Assembly (NCBI GenBank): GCA_002238525.1 | Contig: MPMN01000008.1 | Coordinates: 1-64,000 of the forward strand | DNA: 64,000 nt | Reading direction: 5' to 3' | From: Flavobacteriaceae bacterium bin25 | GTDB taxonomy: Bacteria; Bacteroidota; Bacteroidia; Flavobacteriales; Flavobacteriaceae | Made by a program: the position numbers and the translations under genes | Shown here: in pieces, positions 8,899 through 18,760 of the stretch | Numbering within the stretch: position 1 is the first letter of the stretch | Layout: each line of letters starts with the position of its first letter | Notes under the pieces: generated by a model | Database searches by the model: none | Seen by the model: only the letters and a program-made list of their open reading frames with translations | What the model was told of the DNA's origin: nothing

Positions 8899-9789
8899 CT
8901 ATACATCACAAATTGCTACTGCCTTTTCAAGAGAATCCATTCCAGAGTTTGTTCTGTCTTTTGGTATAAATTCTTGTGCCAAAAAACCCTGAAATCCGGT
9001 TTCGATAATAGCACCAATGACCGCTGGGTAAAATATTTCTTGATTGTTGTCCAATTCGTTCCTTCCAGGGTTTCCTGCTGTATGGTAATGACCAATATAC
9101 TGGCCATAGTCTCTTATGGTTCGAATCATATCTCCTTCCATGATTTGCATATGATAGATATCATAGAGCAATTTGAAATTTTCTGAGCCAACCAACTTAC
9201 ATAGTTCTACTCCCCAAAGAGTTCTATCACACATATAATCTTTGTGATCTACTTTGGAATTGAGCAATTCCATATGAATAACTACACCCTTTTTCTCTGC
9301 CTTTGAAAGTATCTTCTTTAGTCCTTGAACACAATTTTTCAGTCCAGTTTCATCATCTATTTTTCTTCGATTACCACTGAAGCAAATAAGATTTGTATAA
9401 CCTGCACTAGCGACTAAATCAATGTGGTTTAGGTATCTATCCACTAGAGTATTGTGATATTTTTTGTCATTGAATCCTTCAGTTAGGCTGATTTCAGCTC
9501 CATTACACATAGTGGATATCAATCCATGCTCTTTGAGGTATTTCCAATTTTCTGGACCAACCAAATCAACTCCCACCAAACCAATTCGCTTTGCTTCAAA
9601 AGCCAATTGTTTCACAGAAAGCATATCAGCATTAGGCCAATGACAAACTGATTGTTTGATATTTCTTTTTAAATGAGTATTTGATACTGATTCGCTAGAT
9701 AACGATGTATAAGGAACTGATAAAGCTGCAGAAGTAATGGCAATACTTTTGAAAGCTTGCCTTCTGGAAATCGAATTTTTTGGTTTCAC
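8899..9789 (-). CDS. Tat-exported hydroxypyruvate isomerase-like TIM-barrel protein
   Basis: Xylose-isomerase-type TIM-barrel protein of the hydroxypyruvate isomerase group, 296 residues. The N-terminus SISRRQAFKSIAITSAALS is a twin-arginine signal, so the folded protein is exported. Putative metal ligands follow the family order: Glu in IHMELLNSK, Asp in LLYDIYHMQ, His in GHYHTAGNPGR and Glu in LAQEFIPK. Bacteroidota carry many exported paralogues whose true sugar substrate is unknown, so the isomerase name is a family label. It is the last gene of a minus-strand run with galE and a Gfo/Idh/MocA protein. Confidence 0.8.
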   Translation of the reverse strand: MKPKNSISRRQAFKSIAITSAALSVPYTSLSSESVSNTHLKRNIKQSVCHWPNADMLSVKQLAFEAKRIGLVGVDLVGPENWKYLKEHGLISTMCNGAEISLTEGFNDKKYHNTLVDRYLNHIDLVASAGYTNLICFSGNRRKIDDETGLKNCVQGLKKILSKAEKKGVVIHMELLNSKVDHKDYMCDRTLWGVELCKLVGSENFKLLYDIYHMQIMEGDMIRTIRDYGQYIGHYHTAGNPGRNELDNNQEIFYPAVIGAIIETGFQGFLAQEFIPKDRTNSGMDSLEKAVAICDV

Positions 9790-9822
9790 CTTTACAACTT
9801 ATGGTCAACAAAAAAAGATGTC

Positions 9823-10857
9823 TTAAGTAGAATCAATACTCAGTCCACTGCTGTCTAAGTATTGTTCCCATTTCCAGGCACTCAATAAAGCCTCATCAAT
9901 TGAATACTTTGGTATCCAACCCAGCTGAGTTTGGATTTTAGATGCTTCTGCATAAGCAATAGGAACATCGCCCTCTCTAGGGTTAGTAATGCGGTGATTG
10001 ATTGATATTTTTGTTACCTCTTCAAATCTTTTGACCAATCTTTTCACTGAAACTCCCTCACCAAGCCCAACGTTAAAAACATAATAGTTTGACTTTGAAG
10101 ACCAGAGATACTCCAGACCCAATAAATGGGCCTCAGCAAGGTCCATAACGTGGATATAATCACGTACACAACTTCCGTCCGGGGTATCGTACTGATCACC
10201 AAATATTTTCAATTCTTTTCGTTTCCCTATGGCAACTTGAGTAATATAAGGAACCAAGTTCTCAGGTTCATTGATAGGCCACTGGCCAATCAGAGCAGAA
10301 TCATGTGCCCCAATAGGATTAAAATATCGTAGACTCATGGCCTTGAATTGCTCGTTAGTAGAGGTAGTGTCTTTGATTATTTGTTCTCCCATCTGTTTGG
10401 TAAATCCATATGGGGAATAACTTGGCTTAAAGGGTTGATTTTCCGTGATGGGTAAAACATCGGATTGACCATAAACCGTACAAGAGGAAGAAAAGATTAA
10501 AGGTAGACTTCTAGCTTCTACAACCTTTAGTAATTCGATTAATCCAATGATATTGTTGTGGTAATACTTTAGAGGTTTTTGAATACTTTGATTTACTGAT
10601 TTTAAAGCAGCAAAATGAATGACTCCCGAAAGATCATCATGTTGTTGAAATAATTTTTCAAGATCCTTGGTGTTGGTAATGTCTAATAATTCAAGTATAG
10701 GCGGATTTTTCGAATCAATAGCTAACAGCTGTCTAAGCATCTGCTTTGAGGAATTGACTAAATTATCTACTATGACCACTCTATATCCCCTACTTTGAAG
10801 TAGGGTACACACATGGGCGCCTATATAGCCCAGCCCTCCGGTGAGTAGGATTTTCAA
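9823..10857 (-). CDS. galE: UDP-glucose 4-epimerase
   Basis: Interconverts UDP-glucose and UDP-galactose in the cytosol, for galactose use and for envelope sugars. The 344-residue extended short-chain dehydrogenase has the NAD-binding GGLGYIGAHVC (7-17), the substrate serine motif FSSSCTVYGQS (about 120-130) and the catalytic YxxxK in YSPYGFTKQMGEQ. The SVRDYIHVMDLAEAH-type motif is present as CVRDYIHVMDLAEAH. Length is standard. It sits 27 bases downstream of the Gfo/Idh/MocA gene and 33 bases upstream of the TIM-barrel gene, so the three are probably cotranscribed. Confidence 0.95.
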   Translation of the reverse strand: MKILLTGGLGYIGAHVCTLLQSRGYRVVIVDNLVNSSKQMLRQLLAIDSKNPPILELLDITNTKDLEKLFQQHDDLSGVIHFAALKSVNQSIQKPLKYYHNNIIGLIELLKVVEARSLPLIFSSSCTVYGQSDVLPITENQPFKPSYSPYGFTKQMGEQIIKDTTSTNEQFKAMSLRYFNPIGAHDSALIGQWPINEPENLVPYITQVAIGKRKELKIFGDQYDTPDGSCVRDYIHVMDLAEAHLLGLEYLWSSKSNYYVFNVGLGEGVSVKRLVKRFEEVTKISINHRITNPREGDVPIAYAEASKIQTQLGWIPKYSIDEALLSAWKWEQYLDSSGLSIDST

Positions 10858-10884
10858 ATTAAACTTATCTAAAAATTTTTTGCT

Positions 10885-12345
10885 CTACTTTATAGCCCAG
10901 GAGTAGCGATAATCCCTTCCTACAAACTGATTTGCTTCTTCGAAATTGGTAATTCTCATATTTTCTCCATCCCAGAGCAATTTTTTTCGACCGTAATACT
11001 CGGGCGCTTGCCCTTCAATTTCTTTGCGAAGGTTATAACTCCTGATAGCAATATTACCCATCAATACCGCTTCGGTTAGTGGTCCAGCAAAATCAAATGA
11101 AGAAGTTAAAGCTTGGTGTTCCGGCGAATTAAACCCTGCCTTACAAGCTTTAGTCCAACTTTTTTGGTGACCATATTCGGGTAAATCGTACCGTGGATCA
11201 TCAGTTTTTTCCACTACTTGAATGGGCTCTCCAGATTTGAAAAGTTGCGGATTAATACCATAGACATCACTCATGATAGTTCCCTTTTCTCCGACCAACA
11301 AAACTCCATTGGGTCCGATTTCAGCTTCATCTGGAAGCAAATCAGGATGAGCAGGTTTGATACCACCATCCATCCAAATCATTTTTATGGGTGAATCGTT
11401 TACCTCCGTTGCTTCAAATGAAAGGGTTACCATTGAAGATGCCGGACAACCTTCGGGATGATATTCTGCACTCCACATTCGTGTATACACAGTTCCTACA
11501 CTACATTCGACATTGGTAGGATATTTTAGTTGGAGTGCTCTGAAAGGCACATCAATTATATGACAACCCATATCTCCTAAGGCGCCGGTTCCATATTCCC
11601 ACCAGCCTCTCCAGTTGAAAGGATGGAGTTTTGGGGTATAGGCGACTGATTTTGCTGGTCCTAGCCACAAATCCCATTGTAAATTTTCAGGTTTTTGGGA
11701 AGGATCTTGTTCCGCCATGGCGTATCCTTGTGGCCATACTGGCCTATTTGTCCACACATAGACTTTAGATATTTTTCCGATCTGTCCTTCTTTTACCCAT
11801 CTTTGAATAACTAATTGATCGGGATTTGATGCCCCTTGGTTACCCATTTGGGTAACCAACTGGTTTTCACGAGCCATTAGAGTTAGCTTGCGAGCCTCTT
11901 TGATGTTATGGGTCAAAGGTTTCTGAACATAAACGTGTTTGTTTCGCTCCATGGCCCAAATAGCTGCATTGGCATGGGTATGGTCAGGAGTGGTAATGGT
12001 AACAGCATCTATGTCTGTTTCATTATCAAACATTACCCTGAAATCTTCATAGAAATTGGCATCGGGGAAATTTTCTCTTGAGGCGACTACACCATGCTGT
12101 CCATCGGGATGAACATCACAAAGAGCAACAACACGTTCTGAACCATCATTCCATGCATGCCAGATATCGGAGGTTCCTTTCCCCCCAGCCCCAATTGCAG
12201 CTAAATTCAATTGATCACTTGGAGCAGTGTATCTAGTTCCTCCCAGAACCTTAGGGGGTACAATAAAAACAGACGAAGCCAAAAGGCTTTTTTTCATAAA
12301 TTCCCTTCTTTTGATATGGGATACTTTTTTTTTGGATGAACTCAT
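10885..12345 (-). CDS. Tat-exported Gfo/Idh/MocA family oxidoreductase
   Basis: NAD(P)-dependent sugar oxidoreductase-like protein, 486 residues. The N-terminus has a twin-arginine signal (IKRREFMKKSLLASSVFIV). The Rossmann motif LAAIGAGGKGTSD follows at about 49-60, and the C-terminal half has the family alpha/beta domain with WWEYGTGALGDMGCHIIDV. The usual EKP lysine motif reads QKP (VYVQKPLTHN), still keeping the lysine. Proteins of this exported subgroup are frequent in Bacteroidota and often lack a defined substrate; some relatives act on glycosides through oxidation-elimination. It heads the galE run. Confidence 0.85.
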   Translation of the reverse strand: MSSSKKKVSHIKRREFMKKSLLASSVFIVPPKVLGGTRYTAPSDQLNLAAIGAGGKGTSDIWHAWNDGSERVVALCDVHPDGQHGVVASRENFPDANFYEDFRVMFDNETDIDAVTITTPDHTHANAAIWAMERNKHVYVQKPLTHNIKEARKLTLMARENQLVTQMGNQGASNPDQLVIQRWVKEGQIGKISKVYVWTNRPVWPQGYAMAEQDPSQKPENLQWDLWLGPAKSVAYTPKLHPFNWRGWWEYGTGALGDMGCHIIDVPFRALQLKYPTNVECSVGTVYTRMWSAEYHPEGCPASSMVTLSFEATEVNDSPIKMIWMDGGIKPAHPDLLPDEAEIGPNGVLLVGEKGTIMSDVYGINPQLFKSGEPIQVVEKTDDPRYDLPEYGHQKSWTKACKAGFNSPEHQALTSSFDFAGPLTEAVLMGNIAIRSYNLRKEIEGQAPEYYGRKKLLWDGENMRITNFEEANQFVGRDYRYSWAIK

Positions 12346-12622
12346 ATATTTTTTCAGTTAATTTAATGGTAATTTGTGCAAAATAGCAAAGATTTTAATT
12401 GGGTTGTAATATAATAATTTTGAGATTGGCAAATTACTTAATTGCAAAGATTATGGCATAATTGGGTAACAATTTTTTATGGTCTGATAAGTATGGGTAT
12501 CTGTCTTGAGCATAGTTTAATTACAATTTCAGTATACTAATTTGTAGTTTATCCGATGAATAAAGATCTGGTATTGACTTTATATTCTCTTATTTTTACT
12601 AAAACGACCACCGGAATACCCG

Positions 12623-13359
12623 ATGTCTGGCATTGAGCATATTTTTAGCGAAAGTAGGGAGCACTTAATTTATTTAAGATCTTGGCTAAAAGAACTCGGG
12701 CTTTCTCATAGTGACCAAAATGGCTTAATTGAAGAGGGGGTATTGCAACCGATTGGCAGGGGAATATTAACAAAGTCGGGAGAATACCCAGGAATATTGA
12801 GTAGCATCTCTGCCCTACAAAAGCAAGAAAACCGACCAATTCACGTAGGAGAGCTTTCTGCACTAATCATGTTGAGGTAAATGCATTACATTTATTTTAA
12901 TCCAAAAACAATGTTCTTGTTTGGTCAATCAGGCTGCAAATTACCTACTTGGTTGTCCAGATATCATTCTAATATGGACATTATTTATAGAAGCACATAT
13001 TTATATCCCTGTGGAGGTTTTTAGTATATATATTTTCTCCTTTGAAAACCCCTGATGTAGTGAATATGTGTTGTTTTGAGATTTTGCTATCCAATCCCTC
13101 AGAATATTTTGCTATATGTCTATAAAACATAAATCAATAAGGCTTCTTTCTTCCTCTGCAGTCAGGATATATTGATCATATACTCTTCCCAGATGAACCA
13201 AACAAAACGGTTCAAGTAAGAGGGCTTTCTCGTAGTAGATAGATTCATAAGTGGTTGATTATCACAACTAGAATATTTTTTTGAAAAACTTGCGTGTTGA
13301 AAGAAAAAGGAGGATATCTTGCTAAAAAGGATTTAACTCTCAATAGTCTAATAGATAAC
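12623..13359 (+). pseudogene. Decayed AbiEi-type antitoxin / transcriptional regulator
   Basis: Relic of an AbiEi-family antitoxin. The first open part (12623-12877) encodes a winged-helix-like N-terminus with LKELGLSHSDQNGLIEEGVLQPIGRGILTKSG in two stretches and ends in IHVGELSALIMLR. A TAA at 12878-12880 interrupts it, but the same frame continues at 12881 with HYIYFNP, MFLFGQSGCKLPTWLS, which is the expected next piece of the family. The C-terminal signature of this family, a strongly basic glycine-rich tail, reappears as LKEKGGYLAKKDL from 13297. The middle is scrambled. No AbiEii nucleotidyltransferase toxin gene is near. Family assignment is from pattern memory. Confidence 0.6.
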
Positions 13360-13861
13360 CACCGTGCTTTGCGAAGATTCTGTCTTGCATCATCTGTAAA
13401 ATCACCAAAATCACACAAGTGTAAAATAAATCTCCGAGAATACTATTCACAAAAAAGGGTATCGCTAAGGTATAACACAACACCAGCCCTTCCCAAGTCT
13501 CGGGATAACCATTAAGCCAAACCCCAAAATTGGTGATCAGAAAAAAGATGAGCGATCCTAAAAGGATATTCCAGATTGTAATTCTTGAAACCATACTGCC
13601 CAAAGCTGTGGTAAGCACCAACGACAAATATACCACTGGCATCAATCCATGAAATCCAATAAAATAGTCTGAAATAAACATGGCAGCTAAAGGCATCATA
13701 ACCGCAACCGGCTTTCGATTGAAATAATACCCTGAGAGCAATGCTATAGAAGTCATGGGAGCAAAATTAGGGGGATGAGGAATCAATCGAGTAATCAGTG
13801 CAAGCAACACCAAACCCATAAAAATTCTTAGATGAGCATAAAAATCACCTGACATAATCAA
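13340..13861 (-). CDS. DUF6580 family integral membrane protein
   Basis: A 173-residue protein with about five membrane helices and the family pattern RLIPHPPNFAPMTSIALLSGYYF near the N-terminus, plus ISDYFIGFHGLMPVVYLS and a conserved LIFFLITNFGVWL segment. This family is called a putative ECF-type substrate-binding transport protein, but no substrate is established. It lies 64 bases upstream-side of nothing recognisable and 64 bases below the carB stop. The ATG at 13861 and the one six bases later are both possible. The gene's 3' end touches the AbiEi relic on the other strand. Confidence 0.8.
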   Translation of the reverse strand: MIMSGDFYAHLRIFMGLVLLALITRLIPHPPNFAPMTSIALLSGYYFNRKPVAVMMPLAAMFISDYFIGFHGLMPVVYLSLVLTTALGSMVSRITIWNILLGSLIFFLITNFGVWLNGYPETWEGLVLCYTLAIPFFVNSILGDLFYTCVILVILQMMQDRIFAKHGGYLLDY

Positions 13862-13925
13862 AGTACATCTTGGTTAAAATTAACTAGGGACAAATTCAAA
13901 AAAATGCCAAAAACCCCCAAAGAGT

Positions 13926-16775
13926 TTATTTGGTGAGATACATTCGACGACGTGCATATAATTCATAAAACGCATCGTCCTTAAGAGAATCAATAAATAA
14001 AATGCTCTCGCCCGTCGATTTCATTTCGGGTCCTAAGGACTTATTGACATTAGGGAATTTATTAAAAGAGAAAACCGGCTTTTTGATGGCAAATCCATCA
14101 AGCTTAGGATTGAAATCAAAATCATGAACTTTTTTGTGCCCCAGCATAATTTTTGTAGCATAGTTCACATATGGTTCATTATATGCTTTAGATATAAATG
14201 GAACCGTTCTTGAAGCTCTCGGATTGGCCTCAATGACATATACCATTTCGTCCTTGATAGCAAATTGAATATTAATCAGTCCCCTTGTTTTAAGAGTAAG
14301 TGCAATTTTTCGCGTATGGTCTTTTATCTGTTGTAGTGCATAAGGCCCCAAATTGAAAACTGGTAAAGTCGCATTTGAATCTCCCGAGTGAATACCGCAA
14401 GGTTCTATATGCTCCATTATTCCAATGATATAGACATCTTCACCATCGCATATCGCATCTGCTTCCGCTTCAATCGCTCCTTCCAAATATTGATCCAAAA
14501 GCAGATTATTATTTGGAATTCGCTGTAACAAACTCACCACATGTGCTTCTAGTTCTTCTTTATTAATCACTATTTTCATGCCATGACCTCCCAAAACATA
14601 AGATGGACGAACTAGAATAGGGAATTGTAAAGTATCTGCTAATTCTAACGCCTTTTGAGCACTATTGGCCACACCAAAACAAGGATAAGGAATATTGTTT
14701 TCTTTTAATAGAGTAGAAAATCGCCCTCTATCTTCAGCCAAATCTAGTGATTCGAAGCTTGTACCGATTATTTTTATTCCGTATTTATGAAGTTTTTCTG
14801 CCAGTTTTAATGCCGTCTGTCCTCCAAGTTGAACAATTACACCCTCGGGGTTTTCATGCTTGATGATGTCATAAATATGCTCCCAAAAGACCGGTTCGAA
14901 GTAGAGTTTGTCCGCAATATCAAAATCTGTAGAAACTGTTTCCGGATTGCAGTTAATCATGATGGTTTCGTATCCGCATTCACTGGCTGATAATACTCCA
15001 TGTACACAGCAATAGTCAAATTCAATGCCTTGTCCAATCCGATTGGGGCCGGAGCCGAGAACAACTATTTTTTTACGATCGGACACCAAACTTTCATTCT
15101 GGCTATAAATATTGCCGTCTCGATCTTCCATCTGCTGTTCGAAAGTGGAATAATAATAGGAGGTTTGTGCTTTGAATTCAGCCGCACAAGTATCCACCAA
15201 CTTGTATATTCTATTGATTCCTAGTTCAATGCGCTTTTGATATACCTCACTTTCCATACAACCAAGCATATGGGCTACCTGACGGTCAGCAAATCCCTTT
15301 TGTTTGGCCTCCAACAATAATTCTGATGTTATAGTTATTATCGTATGCTCGGAAATGGTTTTTTCCAGGTTTACAAGGTCCAGATATTGATTCAAAAACC
15401 ACATATCTATCTTGGTAATCTGATGAATGCGAGTAAGAGAGACCCCAGCCATTATGGCATCATAAAGAATAAAAACTCTGTCCCAACTAGGCTCGGCTAG
15501 TTTTTTAACGATTATACCATATTTTTTAACTCCTTTTCCATCGGCCCCTAATCCATTTCGTTTGACCTCCAAAGACTGGGTAGCCTTGTGGAGGGCTTCT
15601 TGGAATGACCGTCCTATACCCATCACTTCCCCTACAGCCTTCATCTGTAAACCAAGCCTTCGATCCGAGCCTTCAAATTTGTTGAAATTCCATCGTGGGA
15701 TTTTAACAATGACATAATCCACTGTTGGCTCAAAAAGGGCTGATGTGGATTTGGTAATCTGATTTTCTAATTCATTCAGGGTATAGCCCAAAGCCAGCTT
15801 TGCCGCAATTTTAGCAATGGGATATCCGGTGGCTTTTGAAGCTAACGCTGACGATCTAGACACTCTCGGGTTGATTTCAATTGCAATAATATCTTCAGCC
15901 TGGTCTGGACTTACAGCAAATTGTACGTTACATCCTCCAGCAAAGTCTCCGATGCTTCTCATCATTTTGATAGCCATATCACGCATTTTCTGATAGGTCG
16001 TATCGGCAAGTGTCATAGCCGGTGCAACCGTTATAGAATCTCCGGTATGAATCCCCATCGGATCCATATTTTCGATTGTGCAGATAATCACAACATTATC
16101 ATTCCGGTCTCTTAAGAGTTCAAGTTCGTATTCTTTCCAACCCACAAGAGCCTTATCAATGAGAACCTCATGTATTGGAGAGGTTTCCAGTCCTCTAGTT
16201 AATAGGCCATCAAAATCTTTTTCATCATGGACAAATGAAGCTCCGGATCCACCCAAAGTATAAGATGGCCGAATAACCAAAGGAAAACCAAATTCTTGTG
16301 CAATTTCTTTTCCTTTCAAAAATGAATTAGCTACCGCAGCAGGGGCTGCAGGAATCCCAATTTTCTCAAGCAAATTCTTAAATTTTTCTCTATTCTCAGT
16401 AATTTGAATTGCATCGATATCAACACCTATAATCTCTACCCCAAAGTCATCCCAGATTCCTTTATCGTTGGCTTCAATGCACAGATTCAAAGCAGTTTGA
16501 CCACCCATTGTCGGTAAAACGGCATCAACGTGATGTTTTTTTAGGATTTCTATAATTGAATGGGTAGTCAATGGTTTCAAATAGACATAATCGGCCATAG
16601 CCGGATCGGTCATGATTGTTGCAGGATTGGAATTCAAAAGAAAGGTTTTGATGCCATCTTCTTTTAAAGAGCGAAGGGCTTGGGTGCCTGAATAATCAAA
16701 TTCGCATGCTTGACCAATGATAATTGGCCCTGATCCAAGCAGGAGAATTGACTCTATCTTGGTATTTTTAGGCAT
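13926..16775 (-). CDS. carB: Carbamoyl-phosphate synthase large subunit
   Basis: Makes carbamoyl phosphate from bicarbonate, ATP and glutamine-derived ammonia for pyrimidine and arginine synthesis; acts with the CarA subunit, which is not in the window. The 949 residues include two ATP-grasp halves: the first starts ILLLGSGPIIIGQACEFDYSG, the second IVVLGSGPNRIGQGIEFDYCC (about 570). Both carry RPSYTLGGSG / RPSYVLGGHGM ATP loops. The protein ends soon after KSTGE, and its length is on the short side compared with about 1070 in enterobacteria, so the C-terminal allosteric domain is reduced, as in other Bacteroidota. The gene follows rpmH on the same strand. Confidence 0.97.
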   Translation of the reverse strand: MPKNTKIESILLLGSGPIIIGQACEFDYSGTQALRSLKEDGIKTFLLNSNPATIMTDPAMADYVYLKPLTTHSIIEILKKHHVDAVLPTMGGQTALNLCIEANDKGIWDDFGVEIIGVDIDAIQITENREKFKNLLEKIGIPAAPAAVANSFLKGKEIAQEFGFPLVIRPSYTLGGSGASFVHDEKDFDGLLTRGLETSPIHEVLIDKALVGWKEYELELLRDRNDNVVIICTIENMDPMGIHTGDSITVAPAMTLADTTYQKMRDMAIKMMRSIGDFAGGCNVQFAVSPDQAEDIIAIEINPRVSRSSALASKATGYPIAKIAAKLALGYTLNELENQITKSTSALFEPTVDYVIVKIPRWNFNKFEGSDRRLGLQMKAVGEVMGIGRSFQEALHKATQSLEVKRNGLGADGKGVKKYGIIVKKLAEPSWDRVFILYDAIMAGVSLTRIHQITKIDMWFLNQYLDLVNLEKTISEHTIITITSELLLEAKQKGFADRQVAHMLGCMESEVYQKRIELGINRIYKLVDTCAAEFKAQTSYYYSTFEQQMEDRDGNIYSQNESLVSDRKKIVVLGSGPNRIGQGIEFDYCCVHGVLSASECGYETIMINCNPETVSTDFDIADKLYFEPVFWEHIYDIIKHENPEGVIVQLGGQTALKLAEKLHKYGIKIIGTSFESLDLAEDRGRFSTLLKENNIPYPCFGVANSAQKALELADTLQFPILVRPSYVLGGHGMKIVINKEELEAHVVSLLQRIPNNNLLLDQYLEGAIEAEADAICDGEDVYIIGIMEHIEPCGIHSGDSNATLPVFNLGPYALQQIKDHTRKIALTLKTRGLINIQFAIKDEMVYVIEANPRASRTVPFISKAYNEPYVNYATKIMLGHKKVHDFDFNPKLDGFAIKKPVFSFNKFPNVNKSLGPEMKSTGESILFIDSLKDDAFYELYARRRMYLTK

Positions 16776-16857
16776 GGACTAACCTGATATAAAAACTTCC
16801 ACGATAAGGTGCCAATATGCGAATGGTTAACATTAGAACCATTAGCCAAAAGGCAGT

Positions 16858-17010
16858 TCATCGCTTTTCTTGAGTTGAAACAGTTAAGCGTTTTCTCCCT
16901 TTACTACGTCTCCTAGCCAAGATTTTCCGGCCATTTGCTGTAGCCATTCTCGCTCGAAATCCGTGTTTGTTTCTTCTTTTACGCTTGGAGGGTTGATATG
17001 TCCTTTTCAC
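16858..17010 (-). CDS. rpmH: 50S ribosomal protein L34
   Basis: A 50-residue, very basic ribosomal protein: [20 protein letters not shown] at the start, then [20 protein letters not shown]. This is an unmistakable L34 sequence. The start codon is GTG (17008-17010 on the plus strand reads CAC); no ATG exists at that position. It is too short for a default ORF cutoff. It lies 82 bases upstream of carB, not beside dnaA or rnpA as in many other phyla. Confidence 0.97.
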   Translation of the reverse strand: MKRTYQPSKRKRRNKHGFRARMATANGRKILARRRSKGRKRLTVSTQEKR

Positions 17011-17119
17011 TTAAAATCTTAAAGGATATTGGCTCTGAACCAGTATGATTAAAACTGGGCAAATATAAGACAAACCAATTTTTTAATTTGAAGTAATAGT
17101 ATCTTGTCTATTTTGTAAT

Positions 17120-17127
17120 TATATTTG
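17120..17127 (+). promoter_or_regulatory. Possible -7 box overlapping the first start of the TPR gene
   Basis: TATATTTG fits TAnnTTTG. It overlaps a TTG codon at 17125 that could be read as a start; if the box is used, translation must begin at the ATG at 17140 with almost no leader. Confidence 0.35.
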
Positions 17128-17139
17128 AAAAAAGTATTG

Positions 17140-17655
17140 ATGTTTCCAAAGTATATCAAACTCATATTAGCCCTTGGTGGTCTATCCTATTCAGCCTATC
17201 AATTTGTCGAAGGATTTATCGGAAACGGTATCGCTCTGGCTTTACTTGGGGGTATTTTTATTTTACTTTATTACAAAAATGAGCTGATTTTCTTGGCGTT
17301 CCTACGATTACGAAAAGAAGACCTGAACGGAGCTCAAAAATGGCTCAGTAAAATAAAATACCCAAAATCGTCTCTTGTTGGCAAACAGTATGGATATTTT
17401 TTATTTCTTCAGGGATTAATAGAATCCCAAAATAATCTCAACAAAGCTGAAAAGTTGTTTAGATCTGCACTAGAAAAGGGATTAAGATACAAACATGACA
17501 GAGCCATGGCTAAATTAAATTTAGCTGGTATTTATATGCAAAAAAGAAGAAAAAGAGAAGCCTCTAAACTACTCACGGAAGCCAAAAAATTAGACAAACA
17601 TGGAATGCTTACCCAACAGTTAAAACTGATGAGACAAAATTTGAAAAAATTTTAG
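17140..17655 (+). CDS. Membrane protein with TPR-like repeats
   Basis: About 171 residues (176 if the TTG at 17125 is used). Two membrane helices lie at the N-terminus (about 4-20 and 26-45), followed by a soluble part with tetratricopeptide-like helix pairs: GAQKWLSKIKYPKSSLVGKQ, NLNKAEKLFRSALEKGLR and REASKLLTEAKKLDKHGM. Such small membrane-anchored TPR proteins are common in Bacteroidota and have no assigned function. The ATG was preferred because the TTG overlaps a candidate -7 box. It is divergent from rpmH. Confidence 0.75.
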   Translation: MFPKYIKLILALGGLSYSAYQFVEGFIGNGIALALLGGIFILLYYKNELIFLAFLRLRKEDLNGAQKWLSKIKYPKSSLVGKQYGYFLFLQGLIESQNNLNKAEKLFRSALEKGLRYKHDRAMAKLNLAGIYMQKRRKREASKLLTEAKKLDKHGMLTQQLKLMRQNLKKF

Positions 17656-17728
17656 GACTTTCTTATTATCAATTATTTTGTATTTACAGACGAGATTTTT
17701 TTGTTCATAGACTGCCGATAAATCTTAA

Positions 17729-18760
17729 TCAGTTACCAATAGCCGATGAAGAATGGTTTTTGGGAATCAATATTTCGTAGTCTTTTCTTGATGTGTTTTT
17801 TAGATGATCTTGTAAAAGCCAGGGGTTATGTATTTTCAGTTCTTTGTAGTTTAATCCCATATTTTTTGCAAAAGAGACCAAATCGGTAATGGCTGTATCC
17901 AATGCAACTCTTTTAAAAGTAGGCATATGGTAATGGTCTTCTTCATCTATTTGAAATCCATATTTCGCATCAAAATTTTCAAAAATCTCTTTAACGGCTA
18001 AAATCCTAAATACATATCTGGAAGTCTCTGTGGTAAGCCATAAACTATAATAATCATCCACATCCTGCTTTTTCAACTGCCTAGCGATACCATACATTCC
18101 TCTATTGTAACTTGCTGCAGCAAGAGTCCAATTACCAAATCTTTCTTTGGCTTTGAGCAAATACTTGCAAGCCACTGTGGTTGATAGCTCCAAGTGAAGG
18201 CGCTCATCAACATTAGAATTGACTTCAAGTCCATATTCCCTAGCTGTTGCTTTCATCAATTGCCAATAGCCTCTGGCACCGGCTGGGGAGGTAACATTCA
18301 AAAGCCCACTTTCTATGAGTGCTAAATACTTGAAGTCTTCTGGAATTTGGTATTCAAGGAGGATTTTCTCTATTCTCGGGAAAAATTTATACCCTCTTTT
18401 TATCATCAAAATCATATTAGACTGCCAATAATTATTGACCAGCAATTCTCTATCTAACCTCTCTCTAACGTCGGGTTCTTCTATGGGGACTGGTTCACCG
18501 GCAAAATTGATATGATAAGGTGTCTTTAATGCAGGAACATGATATGTGTCCTTTGTTCTTTTTGGTATTGTATCCATCATTACCCGATTCTCATTATCAT
18601 GAGAATCTTCAATAGTTAGGCTGTCTGTAACATCCATTTGAGTGGTTTTAATGTCCGATTTAGAGACATCCTGAGGTTGTAAATTAGAATCACCAAACAA
18701 AAGGTAAACAACGGGCAATAAAATAAAGATCAAAAGATTATTTCTGTATTCTTTTTTCAA
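17729..18760 (-). CDS. Membrane-anchored lytic murein transglycosylase (MltD-like)
   Basis: Cleaves peptidoglycan glycan strands in the periplasm with formation of 1,6-anhydro ends. The 343 residues start with a membrane anchor or uncleaved signal (8-23), a low-complexity Ser/Asp/Thr-rich linker, and the SLT domain: catalytic Glu in FKYLALIESGLLN, then SPAGARGYWQLMKATAREYG and the helix motif AAASYNRGMYGIARQL. The C-terminal segment (about 300-343) may be a single weak LysM-like or degenerate binding module rather than the several LysM repeats of E. coli MltD. Monocistronic. Confidence 0.9.
   Translation of the reverse strand: MKKEYRNNLLIFILLPVVYLLFGDSNLQPQDVSKSDIKTTQMDVTDSLTIEDSHDNENRVMMDTIPKRTKDTYHVPALKTPYHINFAGEPVPIEEPDVRERLDRELLVNNYWQSNMILMIKRGYKFFPRIEKILLEYQIPEDFKYLALIESGLLNVTSPAGARGYWQLMKATAREYGLEVNSNVDERLHLELSTTVACKYLLKAKERFGNWTLAAASYNRGMYGIARQLKKQDVDDYYSLWLTTETSRYVFRILAVKEIFENFDAKYGFQIDEEDHYHMPTFKRVALDTAITDLVSFAKNMGLNYKELKIHNPWLLQDHLKNTSRKDYEILIPKNHSSSAIGN

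Noticed and set aside
13294..13515. 73-codon plus-strand ORF as a stand-alone small gene
   Set aside because: Only its first part is meaningful, as the tail of the AbiEi fossil; the rest is antisense to the DUF6580 gene.
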